Positions 1 through 12,723 of a stretch of 64,000 nt of DNA are shown in pieces. The position numbers were made by a program, and so were the translations under genes. The stretch is from Sarcocystis neurona (Eukaryota > Apicomplexa > Conoidasida > Eucoccidiorida > Sarcocystidae). The notes beneath the pieces were generated by a model. That model was not told the origin of the DNA and did not search any database. It saw nothing but the letters and a program-made list of their open reading frames with translations. The DNA is taken from the NCBI GenBank assembly GCA_000727475.1, contig KL647299.1, positions 974,095-1,038,094 on the forward strand, in the 5' to 3' direction. Within the stretch, counting starts at the first letter, position 1, and the number at the start of each line of letters is the position of its first letter.

Positions 1-280
1 GGCCTGAAAGGACTACGCTGCGTCCAGCGTCGCGGTGCATTGCCCGAGGGACGTCTGTGTCTACTTCCCTCACCGGAACGGTAAGACGGGCGCGGAGTCG
101 CTCTGGCCTTTGGCGTATTTTGCCGGTGCGTGGGGGCTGCTGCTCTTCTAGACGCCCGGACAGCAGACGTCCGGAAATTCTCACACTTCATGGCGCCTGC
201 ACTCCCGTCACGGCAGTGCATGAAAAGTATCGACGATGTCGCAGATAGACCCTCGGGATTGAGGCCCCTTTCGTGATCCG

Positions 281-862
281 GTGTTCAGACGTGATCGCTA
301 CCTTATGTGCTTGCAGGCGGTCGTGGTTGCAACATGGGTATCTCCATGCATAAAATTCGGGGTGCGCACTGCTGTTCAGAAGCGGTGGACTCGAGAGAAT
401 TGGGAAGGAACTGATGTATAAGCATGTTGCAAGTGCCTGCATAGGCGTATCTACGTATATGTGCCTTCACCCGCGTACCTCTTCCACTACTACAGTACCG
501 AATATTCACGAACCTTACGCCGGACACAAGCGTGCTGTTTGCCTGCGTCACCCTCACGCGTCGACGAGATTGTGAAGGCGAAATCCGTCCTTCTCACGTC
601 TTCACCTTCTTCACGTGGAATGGTATGCGCCGGTGTGGTCCTGCTGGCGAAGAATTCTGCGACACTTCGACCGCGTCCACGTTTGTCCTAATGTCTAGCT
701 CTCTGTGAAGTATCACAGCAGTGACCTGATGGGGACAAGCATGGAGAGAATATATATTTCTGCATACACATCAATTGCAGATGATCACACCAATGTGAAG
801 TGGAAGCCTCGACGTAATGCAGGTCGCGATTGCGTCAAACCAACTACGCAGTAGCAATCTCC
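281..862. repeat. Direct duplication, copy A
   Basis: This stretch recurs about 1.14 kb downstream (1430-2000) in the same orientation, with high but imperfect identity. The offset between copies changes from about 1149 to about 1139 bases because copy B lacks roughly 10 bases near 1690. A net change that is not a multiple of three argues that the unit is not under protein-coding constraint. No gene is recognised in it. Confidence 0.85.
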
Positions 863-1429
863 ATCTGAGGATCCGAATGGCATCAAACACCTGCCAAACC
901 AGCCTGGTATATGAAACTACTGAACTGTGCACGTAAAATCCGTCGGCACCTGTACTGTGGAGGGTTCGGTTTGCTTGTCTGTGACTGTATTTCTGCTCCA
1001 AGACAACTGGTATGCACAGCTCTCTCTTGAGCTACAACACCCACGACTCGTCGTACGCCAGTGGCGTACTTACAATCGTACACTATTCCGTACACCGTAG
1101 CTAAATTTTATATCGTGCCTGCCAAGAAGGTAACGTTTCCGGCATGTCGGTCCCAAGATTCAGTGGGGTCTTGACTAACATGCGGGCCCGCCTTTCGCAG
1201 GTGTCTGTCTGCATTTGTTGTGAACCAGCAGCCAACATGCATGGATTTTAATGCAGGTGATGTTTGTCCTAGACGTTTCAAGTGTGATTCGAGCGCGCGC
1301 GCTTGCTCTTTCAGCTTCCTCAGATCGCGTGGACGAGTTGTCACGAAATCCTGAGACGAACTCCAGTTCTACACGACGGACTCGTGTTGTCGAAAGGCAC
1401 GTGTGCAAAGCAATTCGTTCACTTGCATT

Positions 1430-2000
1430 GTGTTCAGACGTGATCGCTACATGATGTGCTTGCAGGCGGTCGTAGTTGCAACATGGGTATGTCCACGTAT
1501 AAACTTCGGGGTGCGCACTGCTGTTCAGAAGCGGTGGACTCGATAGAATTGGGGAGGAACTGATGTATAAGCATGTTGAAAGTGCCTGCACAGGCGTATC
1601 TACGTATATGTGCCTTCACTCGCGTACCTCTTCCACCACTACAGTACCGAATATTCACGAACCTTATGCCGGACACAAGCGTGCTGTTCGCCTGTCACCT
1701 CGACGAGTTTGTGAAGGCGAAGTCCGTCCTTCTCACGTCCCCGCCTTCTCCACGTGGGATGGTATGCGCTAGTGTGGTCCTGCTGGCGAAGAGTTCTGCG
1801 ACACTTCGACCGCGTCCACATTTGTCCTGGTGTCTATCTCTGTGTGGAGTATGCACAGCAGTGACTGGATGGGGACAGGCATAGAGAGAATATATATCCC
1901 TGCATACATATCAATTGCAGATGATCACACCAATGTGAAGTGAAAACCTCGACGGAATACAGATCGCCATTGCGTCCAAACAACTATGCACTAGCAATCT
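1430..2000. repeat. Direct duplication, copy B
   Basis: Diverged second copy of 281-862. It starts at the shared GTGTTCAGACG and ends near the shared TAGCAATCT. The single-copy spacer between the copies (about 863-1429) holds no recognisable gene. Confidence 0.85.
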
Positions 2001-3258
2001 GCGCAACGGATGGAGGGGAAAATGGGGAAATATTTGGTGAGACGACGCGACACATATTGTAATAGTTCGAGGAGCAATACAACTCTTAAGGGTTTTTAAA
2101 GCGACCTGCTGCTGCCCGAAAAGTCAGTCGCACAGTTACTGTACGGGCTTCCGAGCAAAACCCCCCACCAGTACGACGGTGGTTCGTTGTCCTAACGTGT
2201 GCACCCTGCAGACCCCGCACCTGTGGCACTCGAGAGATGCGACCACCGGCAGACTGTCGAAGAAAATAATTACCACCGGGGGCACATTCAATGTAAAATG
2301 CTGGTCAGAGGAAGTTTTATTACAGTACAGGAGGCTGTGAGTGTAGCGAGTGTAGCGACCAATTATTCTGCTTTTGTAAGAGAGGTGGAGGAATACGGTT
2401 CCACGGCGAAGTCTACGTAACTCCTAGATCGTGCATCATTTTTTTTTTCGTTCCTGTGTTGGTAATGGAAGTCCGGGGTCCACATAGCCAACGCACTTCG
2501 TTGCTTATATAGCTCCCTCACTACTACTACTACCCCCCAGTGCACGCCGTGATAGTTAATCAACAGCTCCGCGGGTCCGGTCGCGCAGTGAATCCCACCA
2601 TCGCTCGTTCCAGTTTCACTGCTGTGCTTACCCTTGGGGTCTGCTGGGAGAACCAGTTGTCGCGTACATATAGGTTTATTTTTCAACCTGTGAGAGTGTC
2701 GTTTGGGGCAACACATATTCATGGAGTCAGCCAGGAGACAAACGCTTCTGGGGGCACTACCAGCTTTAAGTATGTATCGCGCACGCTTTACTTCAACCGT
2801 GCATCACTGTACTTTCCCATTTCTCCTCCCTCACGAAATTCAGACCCTGGAGGTTTTCGTGTTTTGATGAGGGTGCTTTTTTCAAACGTAGTTATCTTTC
2901 GACGTCGCTGGGTACGCGTGCGAAACAGGGGTGACACTAACGTGTCTTTACGTGGTCGCAGATTCAAGGCCGCATCTCACAGCCCTTCTTTGCTGCTTTT
3001 CTTGTTCTTTGACGGAGCCTTGCTCGTTCAGAGTCTTTGTAGGGGAGTCCTTCTGTCGCTCTGGCACTATTGCGTGGTAACGTGTCCTCGCGGGCTGTCT
3101 TCCGTGGCGTGTAGCGAACATCCGTCCTCCGTGCCACTCAGTCGTCCACCATCAGGCGCGCCGGCACTCTTTCTTCACGTCCTTCTTGTAACCACTTGTT
3201 CTTTCTGCTGCAAGTGCCCCGTGCAGGCGTTTTCTTTCCCCAGCAGCGGGCGATACAA
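2001..3258. other. Upstream region of the R2 gene, no gene recognised
   Basis: No supported coding exon was seen. Open frames cross about 2540-3310 on the + strand and 3138-3953 on the - strand, but neither shows recognisable protein features. The promoter and 5' untranslated region of the ribonucleotide reductase gene are expected here; no specific site was identified. Confidence 0.4.
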
Positions 3259-6200
3259 ATGGCGCCGACCACTCCGTCCCCGTGCGTGCTGCGGGACTCT
3301 GCAATCATAAGCGGAGCTGCTTCAGCGACCCACAAATTTCCCTGCGTTAGTACTTCTCCTGCTTCATGGATGCTGGAGGATAATATTCTGCGAGCCGCGA
3401 CGGACCCGAAGAAACTTGCAGAAATTGTAGAAAAACAACGCACGCCTGAACAGCGGCAGCTCAGCCTCGAGATGAAGGAGAAGGAGAAAGACGAGCCGCT
3501 CTTGGTGCACAATCCTCGGCGTTGGGTGCGTCTCTTCCAGCAAGCGAAATCTGAATTCACTACAAATTGTGGCGATTTCCTCTGCCCGTAAACAGCGTGT
3601 GCTGCACCACCGTTGTTGTACAGATGCAGACGGAGGACAAACGGCCGCACTTCTGCGTCTATAGACGCATATGTGCATTTGTGCACGAGTAGCTCCGCTA
3701 ACCTCACCTTTACTTGTATTATTTTTGAGCTAGTTCCGCACAAGCTATTACACTGCCAGCTGTCGCGAAACACCTCGATGAGCGTGCGCAGTCGTTTCGT
3801 ATCGGCATTCGTCTTGAACATATATGCACATGTGGCACCCATGTGTCGCGTGTGGGCGTTGGCTGCATATCTTTTTGTGATATGCCACTGCGTGCTGTGC
3901 CAGCGCTGCGGCGCATTTCGAGGGGTCTTGACGCTAACCCAGTAGCAGAGCATCTTAGTAAGTATGGAGGGAGGAACGGCAGCGCAGTCCTTTCAGTGGG
4001 CTGCTTGTGCGTTGTAACGCTTATCTCACACTCTACTTTTCCTGAAGCTATTTACTTTTTGCGCCTGCTGCAGGTGATGTTGCCAATACGTCACCACGCT
4101 GTTTGGGAGATGTACAAGAAGCAAGAAGCTTCCTTTTGGACAGCGGAAGAGGTCGACCTTGCGCAGGACTTGACGCACTGGGAGAGCCTGAATAGCAACG
4201 AACGACATTTCATCAAATTTGTACTGGCCTTCTTTGCTGCCAGGTAACACGCACCAGAGATCATCGGACGCAGGATAGGCGTAGATGTGAGAGGTTGGTA
4301 GGAGAATCCAGACGGAGCCTTGCGGGGTGACCAAGCGTATGTTGCCTGTGTTTATGTGTGTTATACAGTTATATTCGTAGCAGGTTGTTTTCCAGAACTG
4401 GATGTGCTAAAAAATCCGCGTACAGGTATACGTGGCCCAGAGAAGACCTGAGGAAAATTAAAGGCTGATACAGATTGCTGAGCTCTAAACAACAGAGTGC
4501 AAGCATTCCGTGCTTCCCAAGCATCTTCCCTGATGCGTATTTCGGGGCTGCCGCTCTGCCAAAACACTCATCTGTAACGATTCTACACTATACGAGTGAA
4601 ATACTTCAGTGACACCGCGCGCACCTCAGGTGGTTTGGACGGAGCATCACTGACAACAGGGAAATCTGCACTGCATGCAGATCTGCGTGAACGGGTAAAG
4701 GGGCAGCTAGAAGCGACGAGAAAGAACGATTCTCTAACCGCGCATAAATAGCATAGAGTTTACTGGTATTCGCTGGGTACGAGAGACAGATTTGATAGCA
4801 GGAGTCTCTACGTTTTCCTACCTGTGCGTGGAAGGACGTGTGGCCAGCGTTTCCATTGCTGCGCTGTAGGGGTGCGGTAGCAGACATTCTAGTGAGTGTT
4901 GCAACGGCGAGTACATTTGAAGGCATCCTTGTCAACTCGGAGAAGTGGAGAAGTGCTGCCGTATCTCTGCATACGTCGTCCTAACGGCGCAAACACCTTT
5001 TCTTCGGTGTCGGAGTTTCCACTTTTCCACACGTGGGCGATGGGGTGTGTTCAAGTGCACGCGCTTGCGACCAGTGTTCTAGTGTGCTCTGTGTGAAGCA
5101 GAACTTCAAGAAACCCGTGGTCTCTGTAATGTGTGTACGTGTGTGTGTGTGTACGTATATATGTATGTGTTTGTCTCCGGGAGACTATTTGGACCGCCTT
5201 TCTATATTCAATGTATATGAACTTGCGTGAATGTGCGGTCGGCGTTTCAACTCCGTTTTTCGTTGGTGATCACTGTGCGCGTGCTGCATGCCTTTACCAC
5301 TCAGTTCACGGTGGACCCACGTCAGTACTGCTGGCGCGTTGAAGTGTAACTACGGTTGTATGCGTCTACACAGGTGCGTGCTTGAATGCTGTGGGGCCTT
5401 GACTACAATCGTACGCATAGATCTGCGTTGTAGCACTGGGTGTTGCCGTTTGTATCTGTTGGGCTTTGTTTTGTGCAATCGCTGACTCTCTTCCCGTATG
5501 TTTCCTGCAGTTTCTGTGCCTCCTTTTTGGTTGACGCAGTTTCCCGTGTTCCTTGCGTGCGCTACTGCAGTGATGGCATTGTGCTAGAGAATCTCGCAGA
5601 AAAGTTTCTGAGCGAGGTGCAGATCCCCGAAGCTCGCGCCTTCTACGGCTTCCAGATTGCAATGGAAAATATTCACTCTGAAATGTACAGGTTGGCGACA
5701 TATATCTCGCACGTGAAGGAGTCAGTCGATTAGGGCGATCCGTAGAGAACGCGACACGCAGAAATAAACAGCGGGGGGTGCCAAGCTATCCGCAGCCGGC
5801 ACCCAGCATGGGCAGCGTTAGAACAACACTTCAGGAGGAGCCCCTGTGGTGAGCATGATAACTAGATGTGTGTGGACAGCGAGAGCACACGCAACGGAGG
5901 AATTACGATTAGAATTGGAGCAAAGCAGAACGTGCACGGCACAGCAGCACTTTGAATGAGGGACAACTGGAAAACATCAGATTGCATTGTGGGACCCCTG
6001 ACGCATCGTCAGTAACAGTTCTGGTATGTTCAGCGAAACGCGTCAACTGCCTACGCGGGCCGTCGCAGTTTCACAACACACCCAAACGTGGTTAACGGTG
6101 GAGATGAATGAATAGGGCGGTGCGGCTCGACCTGTACGGTAGCACGTCGTATACATATGCGTCGTATAAACTACCTGCGTATACGTATATGTACAAAACT

Positions 6201-8813
6201 TCCGCGGATGAAAACTCAGCTGAAGCTTGAAGAACCAAACGTATTAGACAACAGGAGACCACCGTACATGCGGCGCGCAGGGCAGATAGCGACTTGTCCC
6301 AGCGAGCAGCCATTCAGGGCGGAGGTGCTAGGGCTACTACCGGTACCTTCGGCTTTTAAGAGTGCGCTGCAGACATTTTGGTAGCTTTGGATTTCCCTTC
6401 GACAGGAATTACTTCCTGCGTACGCTGGACTGTTGCACCCACGGCGGTGTAACACAAATGACGTTGTTGCGAGTGCGGCTAATGAGTGTCATTGTGTCTG
6501 CTTGTGGAAGATATCTGCTGTCGGTCAGTGTGCTTTCAGCTTTTTTGGTCGATCCGTAATCAAGAGAGCACTCACACAGTGTTGCAAAAAGATGCCGCGA
6601 CGGTACAGTTCCTCTTGTTGATGTTCAGAAGCTATTACGACTCAAAGGGAGTCGTCGTGTATCGCGGGTGTTTCACCGGTTATTTGTCTCCTTGTCGGAA
6701 GTGTTGGTTTGGAACCCACGTTTACGCACTTAGTTGTTGTGCGCGTCTACGCTCCGGGATTTGAAGAGTCTGTGTGCTTCCGTGACCCACAGCTTGCTAA
6801 TCGACCAGTATATCCGAGACGAGGAAGAGAAGATGGAACTTTTCGATGCAGTGCATAAGTTCAAGGCCGTAGCCGCCAAAGCCGCATGGGCTTCCATGTG
6901 GATCAACGATACAAACTGCTTTGCAGAACGTTTGGTGAGTGCTACTGGCAAGACCTGTCGTCGCTACTTTTTGTATGGCTCTTCTCGCTGTGCGGTGGTA
7001 GCGAGCTATGTCGCCAGTGGAATGACAACCACCTGGGGACTCGACTGGTTAACTGTAAGATCGTGATCTTTCTCCGGATGCAGGCTACACGTACGCAAAC
7101 ACAAGAAGTAGTCTGCATTTTGCACCAACATAGAAAGGGATCTGCTTTCCGGACGGAACCTCACCGGGCAGTTGCATCGGGGAGTGGAGACGGTACGTCG
7201 AGTAGCAGCCGACTGACAGGGGGCCCCTGGGTACTGCATGGTGCACCGAAGGCGATCACCGCCGGTGAGGTATCCGCTGCTGTAGTAAGTAAATTTCTGA
7301 CCTCACATCCCAAGAACGCAACAACAGCACGCGGTCAGTGGAGTGGTTGGGCGTAGGCCTTGCCATTGTGAGCGAGGGAAAGAAAGTTATACTTCAGTAG
7401 ATTTTTGTTACACCAGAAGGGTACACCAACCAGCAGCACCTTCAACGTGTTCGCAACGTGTTCGAACGCACATTCCAGCGTAGGTTTATAGATTCTTTCA
7501 GGGAGTACAACAGTCCGTATCTGTATTCCGGGATTGATTCGTACACCTCGAATATGTGTCGTGTAGGGCAGTCTTGCACTGCTGGTGCTGCGCATGTTCT
7601 GTACTGTGGGCGTGGCGTCGAAGCTCGCAGGCTTATATGCTTGTGAAATCTGCCGAATCTTCTTGCGCGTGCGGAGGCTGCCGCTGCAGGTGGCCTTCTG
7701 CTGCGTCGAGGGCATTCTTTTTAGCGGGAGTTTCTGCGCTATCTACTGGCTAAAAAAACGCGGACTAATGCCGGGACTTACATTTTCGAACGAGCTCATT
7801 TCGCGCGACGAGGGTTTACATGCAGATTTTGCATGCCTACTGTACTCCCAGCTGCAGCACAAACTTCCCGAAAAAGTTGTGCAGGACATGATACGAGAAG
7901 CAGTGACGGTTGAGCGCTGCTTCATCTGCGAGGCATTGCCCGTAGACCTCATTGGAATGAACAACCGTAAGAAAGCGAGAGCAGCATATTTCAAATTTTC
8001 TCGTCCCTGTGGCGTATGATAAGCTCGAACGCTGACCCAGGACGCACGGCGTAGTGACTACGTACACCTGCTGCGCAAGAGTCTTACGGTGACTTTACTG
8101 TCGGAATTGGTTTTAGCTGTCGGCCTACGAAGGAAACTGCACACCGTTCGCTTGTGTTGCGACCCGCTGCTCTCGGGTGCGCACGTACTTGTGTTGCCAC
8201 GTATGGTTGAGAGTGTGTTCGCACGCATTCGTTGCTACTTGATTTCCCTGTGTCCTGGATAAGCCGTAGAGTTGTGTATATATATATATACACGTGCACA
8301 CAAGAGTTGTGTGTATATCTATGTGTATATATGCATATATATATATGTGTGTAGCCCTTTAACCCTGTATTCCTTGGCTGCCTTTGATATATGCATAAGT
8401 TGTTTTGTTTAGCCGAAGGTAGAATTTTCTTTTCGGCTCTCTCAGTCCATCCGACCCTCTGGATGTATGCGTGTTAGAGTAGCCTGACACTGCTGCAGGT
8501 TCCGATGGCGTGTTCCGCCTAGTGTCGCTACTTGAAGCGGCATATACAAGTCTGTGTGGCGGCTGTTGATATGCTGCGTGGACGCATTCGTGCAGAGTCG
8601 ATGGTCCAGTACATCGAGTTTGTGGCGGATCGACTGCTAACGTCGCTGGGAGTTCCGAAAGTCTTTTACTCGACGAACCCATTTGATTGGATGGAGTTGA
8701 TATCTCTGCAGGGGAAGACCAACTTCTTCGAGAAACGCGTGGGAGAATATCAGAAGGCTGGTATCATGGCGGATAAAACGCAGCAGAAATTTGTTCTGGA
8801 TGCTGACTTCTGA
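3259..8813 (+). CDS. Ribonucleotide reductase small subunit R2 (six exons)
   Basis: Class I ribonucleotide reductase R2 carries the di-iron/tyrosyl-radical centre that, with R1, reduces ribonucleotides to deoxyribonucleotides in the cytosol. Exons are 3259-3525, 4074-4243, 5571-5690, 6793-6934, 7690-7966 and 8596-8813. All introns are GT..AG and the phases join into 397 residues, near the family norm. Metal ligands are D147, E178, H181, E240, E274 and H277, and the radical tyrosine is Y185 in ENIHSEMY. W111 lies in the conserved SFW motif. The C-terminus FVLDADF is the tail that docks on R1. The start ATG at 3259 has a good coccidian context (ACAAATGGC) and leads a variable N-terminal extension; a non-ATG start upstream is unlikely. 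No defect was seen, so the enzyme looks functional. Confidence 0.97.
8276..8348. repeat. TA/TG microsatellite cluster
   Basis: Runs of TA and mixed TATG dinucleotides lie inside the last intron of the R2 gene (7967-8595). Confidence 0.8.
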
Positions 8814-11800
8814 AGTGAAGTTGTGCGCCGTGTTGTGTGAGATGCCGCGAAGTGACGGCACTGTGGGAATTGTCGCGACTGCACTGGTGCATCTCACTTG
8901 ATGCAGCCGAGCTTGTTCTCGTCCACACAACCGTTCGCAAGACGCCGTGTTATGGCAGGAAAAGTGAGACATACGTATGTACATATATATATATATATAT
9001 GTATATCTTCCCGACGACGTTCCGCAGCGTACACTAATCGACTCCGTGTTGTCCTTTGACTTCACTGCAGTATTGCGGTATCGCAGAAATGCGACTGCTA
9101 ACAGGGGATAGCTTACTCTTTTTATGGGTTTAATACTTTAGCTACGACTAAGATAAAAAACAGATGCGGGCAGACAACGCGCACTAGTGGAGTTGAAACG
9201 GGAAATGTAAAATCCGCGTGCTCTCGTGGTGCCGCGCGGATGGGGACATCAGAGTAACGAGGGATTTCAGTCGTGCGTCTGGGCATGGCCCAGGATCTAT
9301 ATGAGGAACACCATCCCGCTTTAGACACAGTTGCCATCACATTGGGAATATCCAAGCTACCCACGATAATATTCGGGAACGTGTTTTGTGTTCTCGTTGT
9401 GTTTGTACGTTTATGCCACTCGCGAGGCGGACCTGAGTTCCTGATACCGCCGAAGTGGCAACCCAACCACTGCTCCTGCTCTTCTTTGTACTGCCTCTGT
9501 GGTGCAACACCTGTGTGCAATGTTGCTGCTGCGTTGCATACGGTTCATGGTGCTGCGCAGCGCTGTGAACCGCTTCTGCCGGCCTGCGAGTCCTGTTGCC
9601 GTGAGATACATGAACGTGACGCGACGGCTTTGCAATAAAGCAGTGCCATCGTTTCCAGGCAGGTACAGTGCGTCAGGTGAAAGCCCGCTTATGACCGTCA
9701 TCTTTTGTATGCCTCAGTGCATCAGAAAACCGTGCGGTTTCAGCCCCGTTCCCCTTACAAGAAACATTCATCTGTCACAGACTGCCTCTCAGGACGCCGC
9801 AGTGCACACATGCACATTCGTGTTTCTCATTTGACTGGGACACATAATAATACAAACTTGTGCACCCACCTGTGTGAGACCTGATCTAGACATAGGTATT
9901 CAACATTACACAACAGCATATCGTGTCTCGGTGTGAGAACCCAGAGGTCACCCCAGAGGGCGACTTTCCAGCGACATTCGCAGACGACGTTCCTCGGGCA
10001 GACAGCGCTGCATCCGCCGGGCCTTTACAACGGCGTTACTACCAAGCAGCAAAAACGCATGTTCACCTGCGCTACGGGTGCAACACTTTTCCTCATTCTG
10101 GAGCTGTGGGCGCCCAGAAGAGGCAGTACTGGCCGATAACGACACTACCAGAGTGCGTCACCCTACAAAATCTAGTAACACGGTGAAGGTAAATTGATAC
10201 GCTGGCTGGCAACACGGAATCACGGCGGGCGACGGTTCCAACAGACACCGGAGGACCAGAACACGTGTATCAAATGTCTCTACGTCAACTCAAGTGTCTC
10301 TCCGTTTCTGTACTTAGGTTTATGTATGGGAATACAGATGGTGCGATGATACGTTGCGGGTGAAATGATAGACTTTCTCCACACTAGTGAAGTGCCTTGC
10401 GTCTCACTATGGGACGCTCCGCAGGAGCCGCGGTAAAGTTAGACCTAGCGAGTTCTGGTGCCACGCGTGCGATGCCTGACCAGATATAATTTGCAGGCGG
10501 CGAGTACCCTGCGGCGCTCTACAGGCCTGCCTTTGTAATTGTTTTGGTAGCGTACGACTCATTACACTTTCCGTGTAATGGAGGGCTGCTTTCTCGGCCA
10601 CCCATACAACCGTGCTCCCAAGTGGAAGGCTATGTCTCGCAGGCGGCGCCAAAGCAGTGTTGACTAGAGCAAAAGGCTGTACGTTCTCTCTCTGTGGAGG
10701 TGTGCAGTGCGAAACGCACTCGTAATAGAGGGAGCATGGTGGTATTACAGCGGGTTAATAGACCGTAGGACCTCGTGTGAATTTTTATCCTAGTGTACAA
10801 CAGCCTCATGCCTCGTTCTGAGAATGTAAGAGGACAGACAGGGTCGCATTCAACAGCGGAGTAAAATTTAGCAAAATGTAGGCAAATTCTGAGTCCTTCA
10901 GTACCCTAGGGGCACACGAATCTAAGGGGACACTCTATGGAGAACGCACTTCTACCATACTCGAAGTGGTTCGAATGTTTACGACACTCCTGCCGCTCCG
11001 AGCGCCACCCTACCGCTTTTAGTTTTGTACGCTCGTCCAATTTCTTTGTCGTCAACTCTTTCACCGAGGGGAGGCGCCTTAACATCCACGGGTAATGGGC
11101 GAAAGCAGAAGGGACCCACAGTCGGCACAAACATCAAAAGATGTCAGCAAGTCAAGGGCGGGCGAGACCCATGGAAGACGACGCGACAAGGTAGCATTAA
11201 CAGCAGCTGTTCACGAATGACAGCGTGCCGATACGAGAATTCAAATATACGGATGCATAATGTGAAGCTTCACCTAAACGATCATACTTTACTTCATCTG
11301 CTTCAGATGCGACGAGAGGGTCAGTGTAGATAACCTACACCAGCTAAGGATGCAGAATTGCACCGTACGTCCATCTAGGCACTCACATGTAACACCTGTC
11401 TACAGCTGCTGCGAGAGCATTTGACACACCAAGCTTTCCACACCTCCCAAATTTGCACTACACGTCCCTAGCGCCCACCGTATCTAAAGGTGCCTACGTC
11501 GTGCGCAGCAGAAGCGTGTGCTTCTCTGTATCCTGAAAAATTTGTACCTCTCTGCTCCCACTAAATCCACCACTGCTGGTTTGAACCTTTCACGAGAAGG
11601 GGTGGTGATGTCTTTTTACGAGAATTAAACAGCATAATCGCAACAGGTGCCCGTAGAGAACCATGTAGAACAGGTGTCCTTTGTAGTGTGTTGCGTGTTT
11701 TCATTCTGCGACGTCAACGCCTTCATCGCACCTATTCAGTCTATCTACGGTCTGCTGCTTCACGTGTGCAGTCGGGCACAATCAACGTTTGTCGCACGTC

Positions 11801-12316
11801 ACCTTTTTACGTGCGCATATATATATATATGCGTTCCTACACCCATGCCTATCTTACAGTTGTGTGTAACGTTAACAAATTAAAGGCAGACGTTATATCT
11901 TTCCGCTAATTAATGGTCCCCGTACACAGAAGCACTCGACTGCACGGTGCGAGGTGCCGACACAAATTCTGTGTTTGTGCAAGACCAAAACGCACCAGTT
12001 TCTCACGCTGACTTTGTGGCGGTCACAGCAACTCAGTGAGTCTGGGACACTGTGACCCAACGTACTGCTACACACAGGCGGCAACGCAAACGGTCACGCA
12101 CTGTTTTTATGCCGTTGTCGTTCTGCTTCAGGGGATAAGAGAGGTAATCGTGACAGACTCCAGCAGCTTCTGCAGAAGTAAAGACGCCGCCTTTACGGTG
12201 TAGCGGAAGTAAGCAGCATGACCGCAACTGTTCCACGTCGGATGCGTGGTGTGACGCAATCAAAGACGCTGCCGCCCCCGTTTCCCTTCCCACTTAGCAA
12301 CCTCAGAAAGGCTTCC
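8814..12316. other. Gene-free stretch
   Basis: No supported gene. It holds the 3' flank of the R2 gene, a short (TA)n tract near 8985-9000, and scattered open frames without recognisable features. One frame starting at an ATG at 9285 has a short thioredoxin-like phrase (SKLPTIIFG), but nothing else supports it. Confidence 0.5.
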
Positions 12317-12723
12317 ATGGCGGCTGCGCCCCCAGCATTTCATCCCAGACACCTGGAACAGTATCGTTTTCCGCGGTTAAAGCTCTTCACAGCAGGGCAG
12401 CAGCGCCACCGTCCGGTATGGTTCCTTTACAGTGTAAACTCCTGCTGAATCTCTGTCATGCCTTTCCCAGTGGTCTATGCTTGCCTGCAACTGCTTGTTC
12501 GTGCTGTCCAATGGTGTGTGCTGCTCCTCCTTTCTGCACGATTTCTGTCGTTCGTTCCTGCGCTATTCTGACGTGCGTTCGTCAGAACCCCCTGTACTCT
12601 GCCGAACTGCTGCCCCTTCTGCTGCGCCGTGCCGAGGTCACTCGACGTGGCGCCGTGCATGTCAACGCATTTATATTTTTGTACCCGGGCGATGCGCCTA
12701 GCTCATTCACCCTCGTGTTCTAG
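12317..12723 (+). CDS. Small two-exon candidate gene, unknown function
   Basis: Exon 1 (12317-12415) starts at an ATG in context TTCCATGGCG. It ends at a GTATGG donor. Exon 2 (12586-12723) follows an acceptor ending CGTCAG and runs to a TAG. Both junctions are phase 0 and the product would be 78 residues: basic and proline/alanine-rich at the N-terminus, then a leucine-rich helix-like part (AELLPLLLRR) and a C-terminal part with FIFLYPGDAPSSF. I recognise no family. The frame is also open upstream to an ATG at 12218. The support is the clean splice pair and the protein-like second exon only; it could be spurious. Confidence 0.33.

Noticed and set aside
9285..9638. ATG-started frame with a thioredoxin-like phrase (SKLPTIIFG)
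   Set aside because: No active-site CxxC motif, no further fold signature, and the rest of the frame is Cys-rich without pattern.
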